A stretch of DNA of 64,000 bases. Origin: Diplonema papillatum. Taxonomy: Eukaryota; Euglenozoa; Diplonemea; Diplonemida; Diplonemidae. The stretch is from positions 124,001-188,000 of the forward strand of contig JAPJBO010000282.1 of NCBI GenBank assembly GCA_030068145.1. The letters are read 5' to 3'. Positions within the stretch are counted from its first letter, which is position 1. Each line of letters starts with the position of its first letter. Shown piece after piece: positions 61,314 to 64,000 of the stretch. Made by a program: the position numbers and the translations under genes. The notes below the pieces were generated by a model. It saw only the letters and a program-made list of their open reading frames with translations, ran no database searches and had not been told where the DNA came from.

Positions 61314-62755
61314 ATGCGCGGCAGCGACAGAGGGTACGTCGGGCCGTCCTTTTTCTGAAAATACAGCATCGGGACGCGGGAGTTCTTCTCGTCCGAGAGG
61401 TACGTGAGCTCCATGATAGACGCGAACCCGTCGAGGTCGATGTAAGGAAGCTCCCCCGACTGCAGCCGCCGACCGGGCGACGGCGGCAGAGACGACGCGA
61501 CCGAACCAGGCGTCGGCTGCTGCTGCTGCTGCGGTTGCTGCTGCTGTTGCTGTTGCTCCGGTTCTTGTTGGAGTTCCTGCTGCTGGTCTTGCTGCTGCTG
61601 CTGCTGCTGGGGGAGGCAGACGACGTCTGGGTCGAGAGGGGACGGCTTGGCGCCCGCGGCCGACCCGGGGTGGGTGAGCTGGTCTGCTGCCGAAGCGTCG
61701 GCGCCGGCGTCGGGCGCGCGCTGGCCCGGCCGAATGGGAGGGCAGGGCTCGTCGTCCGCAGTGGACTCGGCAGCCCCACCCAGCGGCGGGTGGGAGGCGG
61801 CCGACTCCGCGCTTTTTGCACCGCCGCCGCCGCCGCCGCCGAGGGCCGGGGGCAGCGGCGCTGTGGCCGGCCCCGCGGTCGCCGGCTTCTTGGTGGGGCC
61901 CGTGACGGCGTACTGCTGGAAGAGGTCGTCGAGGATCTCGTCGCCCAGGTGGGCGTGGTGCTTCAGGGACGCCTTCCGGATGCCGACGACGCCTGCGGCG
62001 ACCTGCTCGCCGAAGAGGTCGAAGATTTTGAGGAGCTCGTCGAGGGACTCTTTGCTGAACAGCTTCCTCCAGTCTTTGCTCTCCTCCTCCGCCTTCTTCG
62101 CCCGGGCCGCCGCCTGCGGCGTCGAGTACTTCTGCACGGCCTGCTTGATGACTTGGACGGGGGCCTGCGGGTAGAAGCAGCGGAGCATCTCGACGAAGTC
62201 TACAGTCCCCGATCGGTCCTTGTCCATCTTCTTGAACAAGTTCCGGTCGATGACCAGATCGCGCCGCCCCACGATCTCGGGGATCCGCGCGATCTCCTTC
62301 ATCGTCAGGTCTCCGCCGTTGTCCGCGTCCATTTCGTTGAACGCCTGCCGGTAGCGGTGGTACTCCTCCTCGGTGAACGGGCACTTCGTCTTCTCCGCGG
62401 CGCCGGGAGCCGGCAGCGCGGAGGAGGCGGAAGGCTCGAGCGGCGGTGCCTCCGGCGCCGCCCGCTCGGACACCGACCGCCGCGCCTTCGCGCCGCCGCC
62501 GCCGCCGCCACCCGCGGCGCGTGCCGCCTCCGCTCGCCGGCCCTTCGACGCGCCGCTCGGGGGGCAACCGCCGGTGCTCCCCCACGTGCCGCTGGCGTCC
62601 GGGCTAGCCTTCGACTGCCCCGTGCCTGCACCGCCGCCGCTGCCGCCGGCGGTGGTTCTGAACCGCCAGCTCCGCGCGGGCGCGACTCGTGGCGGCTTGC
62701 TGCCCGATGCCCTCAGGACACGCACATGGTCTTGGATCTCCTTCAGGGTCACCAT
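61310..62755 (-). CDS. EF-hand protein with Gly/Pro-rich and polyglutamine segments
   Basis: Single-exon ORF of 481 residues from ATG 62755 (MVTLKEIQDHVRVLRASGSK). The N-terminal ~130 residues are Gly/Ser/Arg/Pro-rich. Two EF-hands follow at about 150-200: DADNGGDLTMKE (near canonical) and DKDRSGTVDFVE (canonical, Asp/Asp/Ser/Thr/Asp/Glu). Downstream helices (about 215-290, LFSKESLDELLKIFDLFGEQ) could include degenerate EF-hands. The region 300-450 is Ala/Pro/Gly-rich, ending in a Gln-rich run. The C-terminus (LDGFASIMELTYLSDEKNSR) is better conserved-looking. A calcium-sensor or regulatory-subunit role is inferred from the EF-hands only. Its 5' end and first ~75 codons are repeated just upstream. 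Confidence 0.75.
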   Translation of the reverse strand: MVTLKEIQDHVRVLRASGSKPPRVAPARSWRFRTTAGGSGGGAGTGQSKASPDASGTWGSTGGCPPSGASKGRRAEAARAAGGGGGGGAKARRSVSERAAPEAPPLEPSASSALPAPGAAEKTKCPFTEEEYHRYRQAFNEMDADNGGDLTMKEIARIPEIVGRRDLVIDRNLFKKMDKDRSGTVDFVEMLRCFYPQAPVQVIKQAVQKYSTPQAAARAKKAEEESKDWRKLFSKESLDELLKIFDLFGEQVAAGVVGIRKASLKHHAHLGDEILDDLFQQYAVTGPTKKPATAGPATAPLPPALGGGGGGGAKSAESAASHPPLGGAAESTADDEPCPPIRPGQRAPDAGADASAADQLTHPGSAAGAKPSPLDPDVVCLPQQQQQQQDQQQELQQEPEQQQQQQQPQQQQQPTPGSVASSLPPSPGRRLQSGELPYIDLDGFASIMELTYLSDEKNSRVPMLYFQKKDGPTYPLSLPRI

Positions 62756-63560
62756 TCTGCTGCCTCGGTCCGGATGCGGATCACATCCACGATGTGTGTG
62801 TGCCCACGTGCCAATGATCAACCGCGGTTTTTTTGTTTTCGCAGTTGGCGATGAGCCGGTTGTCTGGGCGGACTTCCTTTTGTTTTTCCGGCGATAATCG
62901 CTCAGACAGTTGCCTGTGAGGGTGTTATTCTTGTTTTGTTGGCAATTCTGTGTTTCCGGCGAAATTCAGTCGGTTGCCTGTGAAGGCGTTCTTTTTGAAT
63001 GGCGCGCCGCCTCCGCCCGCCGGCCCTTCGACGCGCCGCTCGGGGGGCAACCGCCGGTGCTCCCCCACGTGCCGCTGGCGTCCGGGCCCGCCTTCGACTG
63101 CCCCGCGCCTGCACCGCCGCCGCTGCCGCCGGCGGTGGTTCTGAACCGCCAGCTCCGCGCGGGCGCGACTCGTGGCGGCTTGCTGCCCGATGCCCTCAGG
63201 ACACGCACATGGTCTTGGATCTCCTTCAGGGTCACCATTCTGCTGCCTCGGTCCGGATGCGGATCACATCCACGATGTGTGTGTGTGTCTACGTGTCAAT
63301 GATCAACCGCGGTTTTTTAGTTTTCGCAGTTGGCGATGAACCGGTGTTCTGGGCGACCTTTCTTTTGTTTTTCCGGCGATAATCGCTCAGACAGTTGCCT
63401 GTGAGGGCTTGTTTTGTTGGCAATTCTGTGTTTCCGGCGAAATTCAGTTGCCTGTGAAGGCGTTCTTTTTGAATGGCGCGCCGCCTCCGCCAGGAGGGCA
63501 ACCGCCGGTGCTCCCCCACGTGCCGCTGGCGTCCGGGCCCGCCTTCGACTGCCCCGTGCC
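62536..63560. repeat. Tandem partial triplication of the gene's 5' end (about 483 and 451 bp offsets)
   Basis: The block running from inside codon ~75 of the EF-hand/polyQ gene, through its start and about 240 bp of upstream DNA, is repeated at about 63019 (offset 483 bp) and partly at about 63475-63560 (offset 451 bp). Copy 2 has its own ATG at 63238. Copies differ by scattered substitutions. Confidence 0.88.
62966..63238 (-). pseudogene. Duplicated N-terminal fragment of the EF-hand/polyQ gene
   Basis: ATG 63238 restarts MVTLKEIQDHVRVLRASGSK and matches the intact gene for about 75 codons (with GGGAGAGQSKAGPDAS against GGGAGTGQSKASPDAS), then leaves homology at the duplication junction (RRAEAARHSKRTPSQ) and stops. 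It lacks both EF-hands. It could serve as an alternative promoter and first exon, or be inert. Confidence 0.75.
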
Positions 63561-64000
63561 CAACGAAAGCAATCGGTACGGCTTTTCGTGCTTCCGGGCA
63601 ATTTTTCGTCTGTTGCCTGTCATAGCAACAAGCAGTTGCTTAAGAGGAGCAGGCTGCTGATCTGCAGGAGTTATGTCGGTGCTGCGACACCTTGGTCCCC
63701 GATCGGTTGCGAAAAGAGAGGCGAGCGGGATTCGTTTGTTGCTCATCCTTTTTACCGAAGCTTTCTTCATAGCGGACCTTGGGTAAACCCACAGTTAGGG
63801 TGGGGGGACGAAGGTGGGTGGGGTGCAAAATGACGGAGGGGGGGGGCGGGCGCACCGCCTCACCACCACAGCCACTCCCGCTTTGAGACTGATCATATTA
63901 AGTTTCGTTCTCTTTTCTTCTTTTTTGGAGGGTGCCAGGGAAAGCCTGCCACACGGCCGCTGATCCACCTTGTTTTCTGTTTCTTCCGCCCCTCCCTTTG
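63561..64000. other. Right-edge flank, no gene seen
   Basis: Contains short copies of the TTCCGG-CAATTTT ... GTTGCCTGT motif near 63592-63625 and GC/G-rich low-complexity sequence near 63836-63850. No credible ORF. Confidence 0.4.

Overview
This window looks like nuclear DNA of a protist, most likely an alveolate of the dinoflagellate/Syndiniales/Perkinsus type. The supporting signs are GC-rich exons set in lower-GC non-coding DNA, GT-AG spliceosomal introns (two joined by reading-frame and domain continuity), typical eukaryotic genes (glucosidase II beta, golgin CASP, RNA polymerase I/III subunit, SRPK-like kinase), several EF-hand proteins, and every credible gene lying on the minus strand across 64 kb. 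One-way gene arrays are known from dinoflagellates and their relatives. The gene density (about one per 5 kb) and few introns fit a compact relative such as Amoebophrya better than a core dinoflagellate. The exact taxon is inference; no rRNA gene or spliced-leader sequence was found.

Layout, left to right (all genes minus strand). 1-3434: a long low-complexity/coiled-coil protein, open at the left edge. 7257-7775: hypothetical ORF. 9236-11337: two-exon glucosidase II beta subunit. 12380-13051: NadD-like nucleotidyltransferase. 13842-15890: golgin CASP. 16270-19446: 3.2-kb GC-rich minisatellite. 20645-21319: RPAC2 (AC19) with an N-terminal ubiquitin-like domain. 21320-27541: gene-poor, repeat-rich. 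27542-30546: SRPK-like kinase with N-terminal EF-hand-like segments, two exons seen. 32545-41628: one 3027-residue ORF, disordered except for a C-terminal R-S-E ADP-ribosyltransferase domain. 44265-45638: tentative three-exon mitochondrial membrane protein. 47056-47562: unknown membrane protein exon, with a complete hAT transposon (47607-48907, 8-bp target duplication) inserted just upstream of it. 49360-50090: 233-bp tandem repeat. 53580-53865: possible ankyrin-like exon. 54352-55404: ubiquitin-like/EF-hand/coiled-coil protein. 58013-58833: decayed hAT element. 59083-59823: GRAM-like protein. 61310-62755: EF-hand/polyQ protein whose 5' end is partly triplicated up to about 63560.

Functionally the genes are a mixed set with no shared pathway: ER glycoprotein folding (glucosidase II beta), Golgi tethering (CASP), NAD synthesis (NadD-like), rRNA/tRNA transcription (RPAC2), splicing-type kinase signalling, calcium binding, and a NAD-consuming ADP-ribosyltransferase. 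A conserved 12-mer (CATTAAACTAAG on the coding strand, usually beside a GGCAG/CTGCC palindrome) lies 70-210 bp upstream of four of the genes and is a candidate promoter or trans-splice signal. The most notable observations are the Ubl-RPAC2 fusion, the giant ADP-ribosyltransferase, the edge-truncated gene at 1-3434, the hAT insertion between a gene and its upstream motif, and the 5'-end triplication of the last gene.
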